A stretch of DNA of 64,000 bases from Amphirosellinia nigrospora (taxonomy: Eukaryota; Ascomycota; Sordariomycetes; Xylariales; Xylariaceae), in NCBI GenBank assembly GCA_004123355.1, contig SCHM01000004.1, positions 1,178,001 to 1,242,000 on the forward strand, in the 5' to 3' direction. The stretch's first letter is position 1. Each line of letters begins with the position of its first letter. Made by a program: the position numbers and the translations under genes. The notes beneath the pieces are model-generated. The model ran no database searches, had not been told where the DNA came from, and saw nothing but the letters and a program-made list of their open reading frames with translations. This document shows, in pieces, positions 37,944 to 49,434 of this stretch.

Positions 37944-38495
37944 ATGTCTATGACTTCCACTGGCCGCGTGGCGCCGGCAACATTGCCGATGCTACCAAGT
38001 CTCCCCGTCTCCAGCCCTCCGACCTTGAAACACCTACACTCAAGACGTCTGTCGTGACAACTGGTCGCGGTGGTTCGGGCAACATGGCACCCAATTTAGA
38101 TCCCGTTGAACGCGCGCACGACAAGATGTTGGCCCGTAAGTATGAATCCACCAGGTCGAGGAATGCATGTCAAGGAGAGCCAGATATTGTATGCGATTCC
38201 CTGGTGGCAGTCGCAATAACAAGGGTGGCTAAAACAATAGTGGACTCGAGATGTGTAGGCAGAAGAGAAAGTATAATCAACGCTAACCTACTCTGAACCG
38301 CAGTATTCAGCGACGAACCAGCACGGGCGCACCATGTCGGCCGAGGCGGCGCTGCCAACATCGTCAAGGCTCAAGTACCGAGGCAAAGTCAAACGGGTCA
38401 GATGAGACTACGGTTACGGAACTGCTACCACCACCACCACTAGCACTACCACCGAACCGACAAGAAACCTCAACCAGCAGGACAAGTAGCGGTTA
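37944..38495 (+). CDS. Par32-like protein with GRGGAGN repeats (DUF3602 family)
   Basis: The family is small, disordered and defined by repeated G-R-G-G-[AS]-[GA]-N motifs; the yeast member Par32 is a phosphoprotein acting on ammonium transporters under TORC1 control. Three motifs are seen here: the first (about 37961-37985, TGRG then GAGNI) with one G apparently missing, TTGRGGSGNMAPNLDP (about 38058-38105), and HVGRGGAANIVKA after the intron. The segment DLETPTLKTSVVTTGRGG is family-like. Exon 1 is 37944-38135, the intron 38136-38303 (GTAAGT...CGCAG). The 3' end is uncertain: the frame slips after about 38365, and two frames of Thr-rich sequence end near 38489 and 38495. An earlier ATG in frame is not evident. 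Function is inferred from family only. Confidence 0.65.
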
Positions 38496-39469
38496 GCTGC
38501 TAGGGCTAAGGATTTCTTTAAGCTGACATAGGAGTTGGCGAGGAAGGCACTGTCCGATTTGCGCCTGCAAAAGGTCGTATCTAGCTTCTCTGTCTGAATG
38601 AGAGCAAAGAATGCCGGGGGAGCGAAGCTGCGAGTAAAGGCATATTCCGGGAAATCTGATAGGGGCTGCGCGCCGAGTAGATTATTGCGCTGGGCTAACA
38701 AGACGCCTCTGTTGTTGCTTTTCCCGTGACCTCATACTACTTCTCTCATCTAACGGAGAGTAGAGACGGTGCAATACTCTCGTAGACTTCACATTTGTTT
38801 TGATGCCATTATTCGCGAGATCATTACAAGGGACGCTGGTTACGAGAATATTGGCTTCCATTTTCAGGCGTTTTTACGGGGTTGGGCAGAAAGGTAGAAG
38901 GACAGAAAAAATGATTTTACTACTAAACTGCGTCGAGCCATGTGAACAGCTACCAATGAATATGCACCAAGATTCTCCAAGAGAAGAAATAATATCTACG
39001 ATCACAGATGATCATCGGCAAATTGATTCCGACCAGACCTCATAATGTTTCAATGTTCCTTTTCCTGATAGTACCTTACTTACTATCATGGTACGAACTT
39101 CCGGCGCCGGCGAGATAATGTGACTCACGCCGACCGATTGCTACATAGACGGAAGGAGCAGATCACATTGTGGATAGTAAGTTGACGTGGTTTCTCTTAT
39201 GTTGAAAACAAAATTGTAGCAAATGTGAACACGCCACAACACACCGGTCTTCGCACCTCTATTGAAGCGAATCTTATATTCCTAGATCATAAGGAGGGAA
39301 ACCAACCCCTAACATCTCGAACCGCCAGACGCACAATTCACTTCGATTACTCGTATATACCTGAAAAACAGTACAGGGTTATATCTGTGCGCTCCCAAGA
39401 TCCACGTCGACATTTCCTCGTCAGTAGGGGATTTTCCCGTGTGTGAGGAAAAGAGTTTCAGGCGTTGTC
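38496..39469. other. Intergenic
   Basis: About 970 bp without a convincing gene. The first 200 bp may include the true 3' end of the DUF3602 gene. Confidence 0.5.
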
Positions 39470-40877
39470 ATGGCACCCGAAGTGAGCGTCTACACCGCGC
39501 CGCCCAAGGCACTCCTCGAGGTCCTGGCGAGACCTCCCCACCTCCTGCGCGCGCTCCCCCTGGCGCGGAGGATGCGGTTCGCCGGGTTCCCTGGCGGCAT
39601 CACGGAACACGCGAGGGTATTGTGGGCCTCGGGCGTCTTGCTGGCCGATCATCTCGCTGCCGGCAGGGGAGTAGAAGAAGAGCGCCCCCTTTTCGCGGCC
39701 GCATACCTCGACTTCTCCCGCGGTCCCGAGACGGAGCTCTGGATCTACTCGTCGCTGGAGACGCGGTCGGGATCGGGATCGGGCGACGAGCTGGAGCGGG
39801 AGGAAATAACCTGCGCCGTCGCGCTCCTCCGCGAGGTCAAGAGGCTGCAGGACCTGTATTTCACGCCCGGGTCCGCGGCGGCGCGGGACCGCGAGTTCCC
39901 CATCCTGGTCGGCAACTTGGACGAGACGTTGCGGGGACGGCTGGTCGAGGCTGGCATGGCCATCTTCTCCACGGGGCTCTATGATAAGTTCATCTTCAAG
40001 GTCGACGAGCTGCCGGATGTCGGGTTGCCCGAGGTCTTGGACGACAGCGGAAGACGCTTGGTTTGGGATAGGCTTCGTCCTGAGGATATCCCGCTCGCCA
40101 TCTCGCGAAGTAATATTCCACGGAAGGAGTATGTTTTGTTTTCTACATGCCTCTGGCTTCCCCCTCCCCTCCCCTCCCCCTCCTTCCCCCCAAAAACGCC
40201 TACCCTTTTCCTCTCTTATGGATGGGTGGTAATGGAAAGGAGGCGCGTTTAAAGTCTATCGACTAATTAGAGAAATATCTGACTAATCAATTCGATGCAG
40301 GCGTACTGGTGCGTTTAGTTCTCGGAACTCATTTTTTTTCTTCTCGAAGCTTCCGAAACCCTCGTAAATTCACGATCTAAAAGGGGAACGACTGACTCGG
40401 CCGAGTAATATAGTGAAGCTTTTGCCGAGCACGGCGTTGTACCTCGACGATGGGACGCCGATTGCGTGGGCTTTTCTTGGTGAGTGGCTTCTCGCATGAA
40501 CCCTCTTACCACTTGATAAGATGGGGTGCGAGACGACAACTAATCAAACCTACTGTCGACCAGGACCGGATTCCTCGCTGAGTGGCCTACATTGCGAAGA
40601 ACCTTATCGCGGGAGAGGCATCGCGAAGGCTGTTGCCGTCAGGGTTTTACAGGATCACTTGAAGGACTATAGCGACGACGGTCATGGTTGGGCTGATGTG
40701 GCCCCTGATAATAAGCAGAGTCAGAGTGTGTGTCGGAGTTTAAATGGTCAAGTAAAATGGCAGATATCCTGGTGAGTTGACTTCAGTGCATTTCTATTTT
40801 ACAAGAGAGGCATCATTTTCTAACAGTAATCATACAGGAGTCGTCTGAATCTGGACCAGAGCTTCCCAGATGAATGA
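39470..40877 (+). CDS. GNAT-family N-acetyltransferase (FR47-like)
   Basis: Five exons, 39470-40128, 40301-40308, 40414-40479, 40564-40771 and 40838-40877, give an unbroken frame of 326 residues. The C-terminal part is the acetyl-CoA-binding GNAT core: TALYLDDGTPIAWAFLG (strands before the cofactor site), GLHCEEPYRGRGIAKAVA with the R-G-x-G-K/A-type pyrophosphate loop EPYRGRGIAKA, and WADVAPDNKQSQSVCRSLN, where Asn-x-x-S closes the fold. The N-terminal 220 residues are GC-rich and less conserved. Exon 2 is an 8-nt microexon (GCGTACTG) without which the frame is lost. The following intron belongs to the introner-like family. Substrate unknown; relatives are annotated as acting on amines or glycine. 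It converges on the heme gene, the stops being 48 bp apart. Confidence 0.85.
40309..40413 (+). repeat. Introner-like intron, copy 3 (short form)
   Basis: This 105-nt intron opens GTGCGTTTAGTTCTCGGAAC, has a T-rich tract, GAAGCTTCC, GAAACCCTCG and GAACGACTGACTCGG before AATATAG. It matches copies 1 and 2 at both ends but lacks about 45 nt of their middle, as if deleted between two CTTCY words. Confidence 0.65.
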
Positions 40878-40925
40878 AAGCGTGGATTTTCTATTTCCGT
40901 CCGTATAGGCCGGCCGTTTCCGGTC

Positions 40926-42344
40926 TTATTTGCTAGTGAGGCGTTTTATCTCCTCTAGGTAGAATTTTAGATCGTCTGGCTTCACAAAAGGGGTGATGCC
41001 GTGGCCAAGGTTGGCGATCCAGCCTCCTTTACCGCCTCCAAAGCCTCAACCATCTGCTTTACTGTTTCTGATATGGATTCCCTTGACCCGTACAGAATGC
41101 CTGGGTCGGCATTTCCTTGGAATACAACTTTGCGGTCTCCCCGGATTTTTACCGCGTCGATGGGGTCCATAAGCCAGTCTAATCCGACAACATTATATCC
41201 AAGGTTGCAGACAGAGTTGAGTGACTGGTTTGCCCCTTGGCAAACACAATCATGGGAACAACATCTAGGCCCATCTCCCTGAGTTTACCTGGCAGCTTCT
41301 CAGCTATGTAGGCAAGGTAGGGCTCGCTGAATTTCTTGAATGTAGACGGCGATAGCTCGCCTGCCCACGAGTCAAAGACCTGTATCATCTAACGCCGCAC
41401 GTTAGTATAAGTTGCTCGTTGACCCCCACATCATTCATACCTGGGCTCCGGCTTGGACCTGCAGTGCGAGATACTCGACACAGATTTCGGATATTTTCTG
41501 TAGCAAAGCGCACGTCTCATTCGGGTACTTGTAGATCCACGTTTTGGTCTCGATAAACAGCTTCGAACCGCCGCCCTCTACCATGTAACAGAACAGTGTC
41601 CACGGGGCACCGCAAAATCCAATGAGGGGCACGCGGCCGTCCAACTTCTTCCTGGTCAGAGTTATCGCCCTGTATACGTAATCGAGCTCGGCGGCGACGT
41701 CGACGTCTTTGCCGAGGACCTTGGCGTACTGGCCGTCGGCGGGGGACTTCAGAGGTTCGGGGAAGTGCGGGCCCTTTTTGTCGACCATTTCGACGGTCAT
41801 CCCCATGGCCTGCGGGATGACGAGGATATCGGAGAAGATGATGGAGGCATCGAGGAGGCCGGCAAAGCGTTCGATGGGCTGTAGCGTCAGGGTCGAGGCG
41901 ACTTCGGGATCGCGGCAGCATTCGAAGAAGTCGCGCTGGCCTTTGGCTTCGTGGTATTCGGGGAGATAGCGGCCGGCTTCGTGACTGTTAGCCAAGAGGT
42001 ATCCCGGTAGGCACCCCGACAGGAGTCATCCAGCGACGACGCGACCCAATGGGCAATGGGCAATGGGCAATGGGCAATGGGCAATGGGCAATGGGCAATG
42101 GGCAATGGGCAATGGGCAATGGGCAATGGGCAATGGGCAATGGGCAATGGGCAATGGGCAATGGGCAATAGTGATTGGGGGCTGAGGCTGTACCTTGTCG
42201 CATGATCCAGACGGGCGCTCGTTCTACATTTTGGCCTGCGGTCACACTCAGCGACAGCTCAGGCCACTCATACGATTCAGGGTGACGCACCCCAGGCTGT
42301 CCTCAGGACCAGGTCGTTCTTCAAAGGGGGAAATCATGAGCCAT
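40926..42344 (-). CDS. HEM12: Uroporphyrinogen decarboxylase
   Basis: It removes four carboxyl groups from uroporphyrinogen III to give coproporphyrinogen III (EC 4.1.1.37), a cytosolic step of heme synthesis. Exons are 42344-42291, 42235-42194, 41976-41441 and 41388-40926, giving about 365 residues, the usual length. Signature blocks are [12 protein letters not shown] and [12 protein letters not shown] across intron 2 (which holds a tandem array), [69 protein letters not shown] and a GHGITPF-type C-terminus. Three frame slips all fall in homopolymers one base short: G run at 42326-42330 (+ strand), C run at 41233-41236 and A run at 41040-41042. With those in mind all intron phases agree, so the gene is probably intact. 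Confidence 0.95.
42051..42169. repeat. 17 perfect copies of a 7-bp unit (GGGCAAT)
   Basis: 119 bp are an exact head-to-tail array of GGGCAAT, 17 units, with a variant unit just before it. It lies wholly inside intron 2 (42193-41977) of the uroporphyrinogen decarboxylase gene, so on the coding strand the transcript carries (ATTGCCC)n. The unit is not telomeric. Confidence 0.98.
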
Positions 42345-42701
42345 GGTGTGAAAATGGTGTTTCAAACGATTGTAGTTGGAGAGGCAGCAGTATTATCGCC
42401 GCCCGGCCCGCGGATGCGATGTCTGTCGATAGTGGGATGGAACCCTGGCTAACAGTTTGGTGGGGTGGCGTTGGGGGTAGCGTTGAGCCACAGCCCCATA
42501 AGCCACAGACTACTGACCCTAACTTATTATCTAGGTAGGTTGATCTCTAATCTTCATTTCGAGCCGGCTCAACTCCGAGATATCTGAGTTGCAATTGGTC
42601 CATGACCAGTTCTCGTCAATGGCCCCTTAAAGCCGCCGATATTGGAATAACTTGAAAGGGGGATTTCCCTCTCCGTAACGCGCGCGCCCACACCGATATC
42701 C

Positions 42702-44738
42702 ATGCCCATGCCCATGCCCATGGCCGTGTCGTCCTCCTCGCAATGTTACCAAGCCGTGCGCCGCCACTTACGACCTCATTGTGACAGCATATGGGTGCCG
42801 GAAAGCCTGCTTGCGTCGGCTTTCGAACGATATGTCGCCACATTCAGGATTGGCGCGCGCTATGGATCCTCTGTCCCGGGCCCGATAGAACACAGGAAGC
42901 GCTTGGCCAAGAGACACATGGGGGAGCTACAGCTGGGACAATCACACTCTTCCGCGCCGATATGGAACTTGGCAAATCTGGTCGACCTCACCCAGTGGCA
43001 ATGGAAGCCCCGACCTCACCCGATAGAATAAACCGACCTGAAAAATGCACGACCACCAATGAGATGCACCCCCTCTCAGACTCCTTCTTTCCTCCTCGTG
43101 GCGATCCCGCATATGAGCTCCGCAAACGAGACGAAGTACTGTTACCGCAAGATGTTACGTTACGTGGAGTGGCCGAGCCACTACCCTCGACCGCATCGGA
43201 TATGGCAAGTGCCCCGTCGATGTAATTCATGCGGCTTTGGAGTCTCTATCTCGAGACATGGAGAATAATACCGGAACTCCGTCTCTCTTCTCTAGATTTT
43301 GTGATGGCTGGCAGCAAGCCTTGGCGGGCGGACTATTCCAGGCGGAGGCGATCGATCGAGTTCTGGCGGGCATTGGCGATGGCTTGAACGTGCAACCTAT
43401 CCATACCCATGACCCTAGGATAGCCGACCGCCTCAAACTACTTCTTATAGAGGCGACGATAGAAGGAATCTCTAAGGAAAGATCTGACCACGCTACGTTT
43501 TTTGATCACGTTGCGTGGGACAGCGTTCTCCATGGAGTGAGCACAATTCGACTGAACACTATCCGCATCTTCGCAAAAGCTATCGCTTGCATTCCGGAGC
43601 AGTCTCTAAAGGAAGTTTCATTAGGTATCCTACGGAACCTGGATGCATTTTTCAATGCTATGGGGCGAGTCACGGAGCATAAACTTTAGTTCGACAGGCC
43701 GCGAAGATGGCCGTGCCACTGAGGAGTCTTGGGCGACCTGAGCTTCGCTTCATCCTAGACGATGCCACGCAGAAGGTTTTGGGGTATGCCGATGTGAAGG
43801 GCATGAGTTATAAAAATGTCCGTCTTAGTTGGCTGCTGCTCGTCGCACGCATACCGGGGGTGGACGAAGAGTACCTTGTGCGAGTCTGTAACACTCTGGA
43901 CGGTGGTATAGTTGGTCGGCCTTTGACAGAGTCCGAGGTCTGTCAGCTATTTTTGGTGTGGGCTAATAGTCGGGCGCCTTTCGAGCGATATGCAAGAATA
44001 CGCAACGTTTTGAACTATCGCGGAACTATGTGTTATCGTTTGCTGAGTGCTCGACTGTGGAAAACTAGCCAATATTATCGTATAAAGCAGTTCGCTAAGC
44101 TCTTGCATGCCATTGGCCGGGAGAATGACCTTCTCTTCCTAGTCAAAGGGGTTTCCCATCGCTGCCGACGAGGACCCTGTTCACTAGCCAATTTAGCTCT
44201 GAAAATGCGAAGGCCACGAGCAGCCATCGATATGCTGTGTCTCTATGAAGAGAGCCAGAGACGTAAATCATCGTTCTGGGAATCTCCTTTTGGCTTTAAA
44301 TCAGTCGAGATTCTCACCTGGGTACCCAAATTCGACCACAACAAGCTGTGGAGGACACTTAGAATCCTCCCAACTCGACAACTCAATGTTCGATATCGAC
44401 GAGGGAAGTTAAAATGGCTCGACCCCAACGAAACGACAAAGATTGCGGCAGCGGGTATCGTCCTGGGGTTATCACCATACCTATCGAAGCGAAAATCATT
44501 CGCCTTGATGACAACTTGCTATCTTAACCTGCAAAGGCACAATGCTAAACTCCCTCTATCCTTTTTACGGGCACTGATTCACAACGTCACGAGACCGCTC
44601 GCAGCCGGCCAGCCAGGTATCACCTACCGGCTGCGGTATGCTCTGTATATCATCCAACAGCAAGTGGGCCGAGCGCAAGCCCGACAGGCGGCGGCGGCGA
44701 TGGAAAGGCAGAGAAAGCACAACTTTGCGCCCAAGTAA
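42702..44738 (+). CDS. Conserved fungal protein of unknown function
   Basis: Fragments in changing frames make one protein of about 680 residues. The start at 42702 gives MPMPMPMA from a CCCATG repeat. Segments in order are WVPESLLASAFERYVATFR (about 42790), GSSVPGPIEHRKRLAKRH (about 42870), then from about 43225 an alpha-helical region (FSRFCDGWQQALAGGLFQAE), and from about 43707 a long helical C-terminal part: VRLSWLLLVARIPGVDEEYL, LTESEVCQLFLVWANSRAPF, RRPRAAIDMLCLYEESQRRK, KSFALMTTCYLNLQRH, ending MERQRKHNFAPK. The helical, repeat-like make-up would suit a PPR/TPR-like solenoid, but I cannot name a domain. Frame slips occur near 43030-43230 and 43690. It shares a 357-bp divergent promoter region with the heme gene. 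Confidence 0.75.
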
Positions 44739-46474
44739 GAATTAACGTATGGGAAAGAGGTGATCGACGTTCCTTTTCTCCCGCGCTAGATATCGGCACA
44801 CACATAGTTCTCTTGTACATAGCAATTGAAGGCGATCAACTGCCAAGGCAAAGGGCTCTCTGGCCTCAATAACTACTCAGCCAAGTTTCCAAGACATGAC
44901 ATGGGGCCAAGTTGGCCAACAAGAGCAATGACTGGCACAACAGCTGACTGCTTGCTCAGAAGAGACGACCTTAATTTTGTGCTTGGTTACACAACAGTCG
45001 GGTCCTCAGGACAATCGAAACCCCTTGGCCCACCGCCCAGGCTCCTGAGCGGCTTGACTGGCTGAGGTCGAGGTAGCGTAGGGGACTTTATCTCGATTTG
45101 GCACAATATAGGACGAGCCGTGGGACGCAATCGGTTTCGGGGACGTGGCTTGTGGCTAGACCCTCGACGTGACTCCTGTTATTCAGCAGGGCTACCATAC
45201 CCACCATTCATCGTATGGTGGACGTGGACGGACTCACCGAACCGCCCCACGGGCCTGGACGTCTAACAGATGTCTAATAGCCTTTCCCCGGCATCAGTCG
45301 GACAAGCCCAAGTCAGCCGTCCGTGAGGCTTTGGGGCTTTGAGACTACGAGACACGGAGCGTAGTTCTGTGTAGCAAGTGGCTGCGAACGGGCAGCCACA
45401 CACACAATAATAGAGATAATTAGGTAGGTAGAGGGATGGGAGACAGACAATACCTATTGACTGTACTGGTAGTCTTTTGGCGCCCCGTCCCCCTCCCCCC
45501 TCTTCTCCCAACCACACCACAGCTAGAGCAAACTCGTCCTGTGCTACCACAGACCCCCAGGGAGGCCACTGACAGCAGCAATGCACGAGCGCAGTATTGC
45601 GGTATTGCGGTATTGCAGTATTGCAGTACCGCAGTGCCAGTAGAATTACTGGGTTACAAGGGGCTTCTCCCACCCTCTAGCTGTTACCCGTCCACCCAGT
45701 CACTACCTACCTACCTTGGGTAGGTAGTCTCGTAGATTGACAGAGCCAGAGCTCGTGCTCGACACGTCATAGCACCGCGTAATGTTACCAACAACGGCCA
45801 AACAGCGCCTCTTGTCTCAGGTGGGCTGGCGTGCTATTCTCCTTCGGCCTGGACGAAGATAATGGTCGTGTTGGCAGCCCAAAGGACGCTATAGACTGCT
45901 CTGATTTCGTATCCCTCGCTAGCATCGTCTCTGAGATTCCAAATTAAGTTGCCAATCCCACCCCGATGTTGACGGCGTTAGTATCTCTGCAAACCCAAGC
46001 AAGTGGAACGCTGGTATTACCTTAACGACAGCCCCTTAGTCCACTCCGGTCTCATTTTACCATGACAGCCTACCTTGTTTTGCTGGACGCCTGGCCTTGT
46101 CTTTATATATCCAAAAATCCACAACAACCTGTGTATGCTCTTTACCACATCAAATCTGCAGCCTTCACATCCAACCTTGATCTGGAAGCAATAAGCGCCG
46201 TGCTATTAACTTTTCTGGTTCTGGTGTTGCTTGCCACTTGAAGAAGTGGTTACATTGGTACCGCCGCACTGGATTGCGGGAACCAGGCCTCCGATATTTG
46301 ACTTGGCATGACATCGAAGAGGCGTGTGTAAGGGAGCAAGCCAGCCGCCGAGATATCAGGGGCAGCATCGTCCAAGTTAGCAGCAGCCACCGGGAAAGTC
46401 ACTGGAGCTAGAGCACACGGGCGCATCACTCCCGTCCCGCTCAACAACGACAGACGGTGGGAGGGGTAACCAAC
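44739..46474. other. Intergenic
   Basis: About 1.7 kb without a convincing gene. A short tandem of GCGGTATT/GCAGTATT units lies at about 45597-45635, and TACCTACCTACC with its complement GGTAGGTAG at 45704-45728. Confidence 0.55.
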
Positions 46475-49434
46475 ATGGATTCGACGGACCACATGGCGAG
46501 CGATAGAGAGTTCGGATCAGCTCCGAGGCCAGTCAACCAACCCAAACCCATACGCCGGCGTAATCGCATGATAAACTCCTGTTTAGAGGTGAGCAGCAAT
46601 GTACTACCCATATCTTCCCAGCGCCTGGCTGGTATCACATCCATATTAGTAGATGGTTTCTCATGAACCCCGCCCCCCCGTTTGTACTTCCCAAGTCTCG
46701 ATACTCGGGGAGACCAGCCTCCATCGTTAACCACCATCTTCCAGTGTAGGAAACGCAAGCTCAAATGCAGCAAGACATCGCCGACGTGCACCAACTGCGT
46801 CAAGGCCTCGCGGGACTGCCTCTACATCGGGCCCCGCCTCGACGAGGCTAGCCAGATGCGTCTTGCTGAGATCAAGGAAAGCAAGGTACTCTCGAGCGTC
46901 AATTAGAGCGTGATGTGGCTAAGTCTACGACGCCCAAGACCGTATTACAGCAGCGCATCCTCGCCGACGAAGTCGAAGATGAGTGCGACGATGAGCGCAA
47001 TCTGGAAGCGACGCCGCTCGTCGCGCTCGATCTGACGTACGAGGATGATGCAGACGGCGACGCCGACGATATGATCGATCTTGGGGTACAAATTGGGAAG
47101 ATGCGCATCACGGAGAGGATAGGCGGCCTCTCTCGACCTAGGATATCCGAAGAGGTAAGTTGACCAGTCCTCGAAGCCTAGAAATTCAATCATCTAATAG
47201 GAAACAACAGATATTAGCTGGTATGGCACATCGTAACGGCGGCCAGCTACCCCAGGCACAGAGGAACCAGATGCCCGCTTTTGATAATTCCCCGGATGGC
47301 ATGTCGGACGGGTCACTGCCCGACTTCTTAAAGCCTACGAACCAACATATTGTTCCACGAGCGGCTTCTTCTTCGGCCAAGTCGGGGATGCACCCAACAT
47401 CTTACAGTTTCTGCCAAATCGAGCAGTTGCAGACCGGCTCATGGCACAGTATTTCCGCGCGGTCCACCCCATCGCACAGTGCTCCCACCAGTCCTGATGG
47501 AGGCGGCATACACGACGTTCTGGGAGGAAATCGGAGCGGGCTTTGAGCCGCGACCTTCGACGCAGGCCATCATCTTCGCCACTATGTTCAGTGGCATCAT
47601 CAGTATGAGCGAGGACGCCGTATTCCACGAGATAGGTGCATATCCCAAGGCAAATTGGGTTGCAAGTCTTAAGATGGGCACCGAAACAGCGCTGAGTAAG
47701 GCGAATTTCCTACGGACTACGAGAGTAGAAACGATGCAGGCGTTTGTTATATATATGGTGAGCTGACCCTCTGTATGCCTTTCTAACTAGCTCCCAACTA
47801 ACGTGATGGAACACAGATACCCATATGTAGAGCAGAGGTGTCACGAGCTCACTCGGTCCTCGTGGGCGCCGCCGTTCGCATGGCCGAGTGTATGGGTCTG
47901 CACCGCGACGGCGAAACCTATGGGTTGACACCCTCGAAACACACGTGCGGCGGCTCGTGTGGCATCAGCTCTGTTTCCTCGATATCCGGACCTGCGAAGC
48001 ACAGGGTCCGAAGCCGGTGATCCGTCGAGAAGACTACGACACAAAGCTGCCCGTGAACTGTAACGCGGAAGCACTGGTGGCGACGGTTGGCGCATTACCG
48101 CCTGAGCCGTCAGACGCGTGGACTACGAATACGTTATCACTGATCCGTTTTGAGATCAACGAGATGATGCGCATTATCTGGGTGGACCGACGCCGGCTAG
48201 AGATGAGGCGCACGACGCTGACGGCGGTTTTGACCAAGATTGAGAACTTCCGACGACGCATGTCGGAGAAATACGACCATCTGCTCGATGTGTCGATACC
48301 GATGCAGCGCTATGCCAAGTGCGTTATGTACTTGCTCACATATAGGTTGCATATCATGGTGTTGCACCCATATTATGCCAACGCAGCGACCCCGATGCCG
48401 CCGCGGCTGAGCCACCTGCTGATCACGTCAGGAATAATGGTGATCGAGCTCGCCATTCAGTTGGAGACCAACCCCCTATTTCGGGACTGGGCGTGGTACA
48501 TGGGGCCTACTTCCAATACCAGATCGCCATCCTGCTGGCCACCGAAGTATACTTCCACCCCCAGAGCCGCGAGGCAGACCGCATCTGGTCCTGTCTCGAC
48601 TATGTCTTTGGCCTAGACCCTAAATTGCCCGCGGCGACGAAGAGCACGCAACTGCTGGCTGAGATATCGAATCGCACCGCAGTGTACATGCACAAACGCA
48701 AGATGCGTGGCCCGAGCACCATCGCTCGCGCCCCAGTTGCGGCCAACGCCGTGGCCGGCACCACCCCGTCACCCCCAAGTCACCCCCCAAACCAAACTAG
48801 ACAACAGCAGCCGACACAACCACCTCATCAGCCGATACATCAGAAACCTTATACCGGTGTGGGCCAGGTGCCACCTAGTGTCGGTGGGAACGGGGTAGCC
48901 AAACCGGAGCAGGGTTATGCACCACCGCCGCGGATCGCCACCGGGGCGTCATCTATGCCTCCGCAGCCACAGATGGTCTTCGCGGGCGTGTCGGACGGGC
49001 AGGTCCTCTGGAGCCTGCCGTCGAACGCGGAGAGCCCACAAGGAAGCGACACCTCGAGCCTTGCGACGACGGCGCCTACAGTGATCGCAGTATCGGCAAC
49101 AACAACAACAACAACTGCGGCGGCGGTACCTAATGGGAATACTTGTGCGGCGCCGGATTCAAATATGGCGCAGCCGCAGCCGCAGCCGCAGCCGCAGCCG
49201 CAGCCGCAGCCCAGCATGGGAATATCATGGATACTATAGACTGGGGTAAGTTCGGCTTTCACAGATCCTTTTAAAAAAGGGGCAATGAATGACATAGTTG
49301 ACTAAACTCTCTCTCTCTCTCTTTCTCGACAGGAAACCATGTACGCGCTATTCCCCAACGACACGCAGACGGGCGAGCTCTCCATCCATGGATACCATGA
49401 TCCGAACTTTGGCGTCGTGAATTGGGGTCGCTGA
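46475..49434 (+). CDS. Zn2Cys6 fungal-specific transcription factor
   Basis: The N-terminal binuclear zinc cluster is split by an intron (46589-46742): RRRNRMINSCLE joins CRKRKLKCSKTSPTCTNC, followed by VKASRDCLY, giving the six cysteines. A charged linker leads to the fungal_trans middle homology region (about 47380-48620): TTFWEEIGAGFEPRPST, RAHSVLVGAAVRMAECMGLH, RLVWHQLCFLDIRTCEAQGP and IRREDYDTKLPVN. The C-terminus is Pro/Gln-rich with a PQ repeat (49170-49210), and the last exon reads YALFPNDTQTGELSIHGYHD to the stop at 49432. An intron near 49246-49331 joins it. Frame slips occur near 46890, 47360, 47510, 47930, 48500 and 49215. Targets cannot be predicted. Start 46475 gives MDSTDHMASDREFGS. 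Confidence 0.92.
49167..49211 (+). repeat. CCGCAG hexanucleotide repeat coding Pro-Gln
   Basis: About seven near-perfect CCGCAG units encode a (PQ)n tract in the C-terminal activation-type region of the Zn2Cys6 factor. Such tracts are length-variable between strains. Confidence 0.9.

Noticed and set aside
42051-42169. Telomere-like or CRISPR-like array
   Set aside because: The 7-bp unit is not a telomeric repeat, there are no spacers, and the array sits in an intron.
41887-42290. Minus-strand open frames encoding PIAHCPL repeats
   Set aside because: They are translation of the intronic GGGCAAT array and flanking exon; splice sites show this part is removed.
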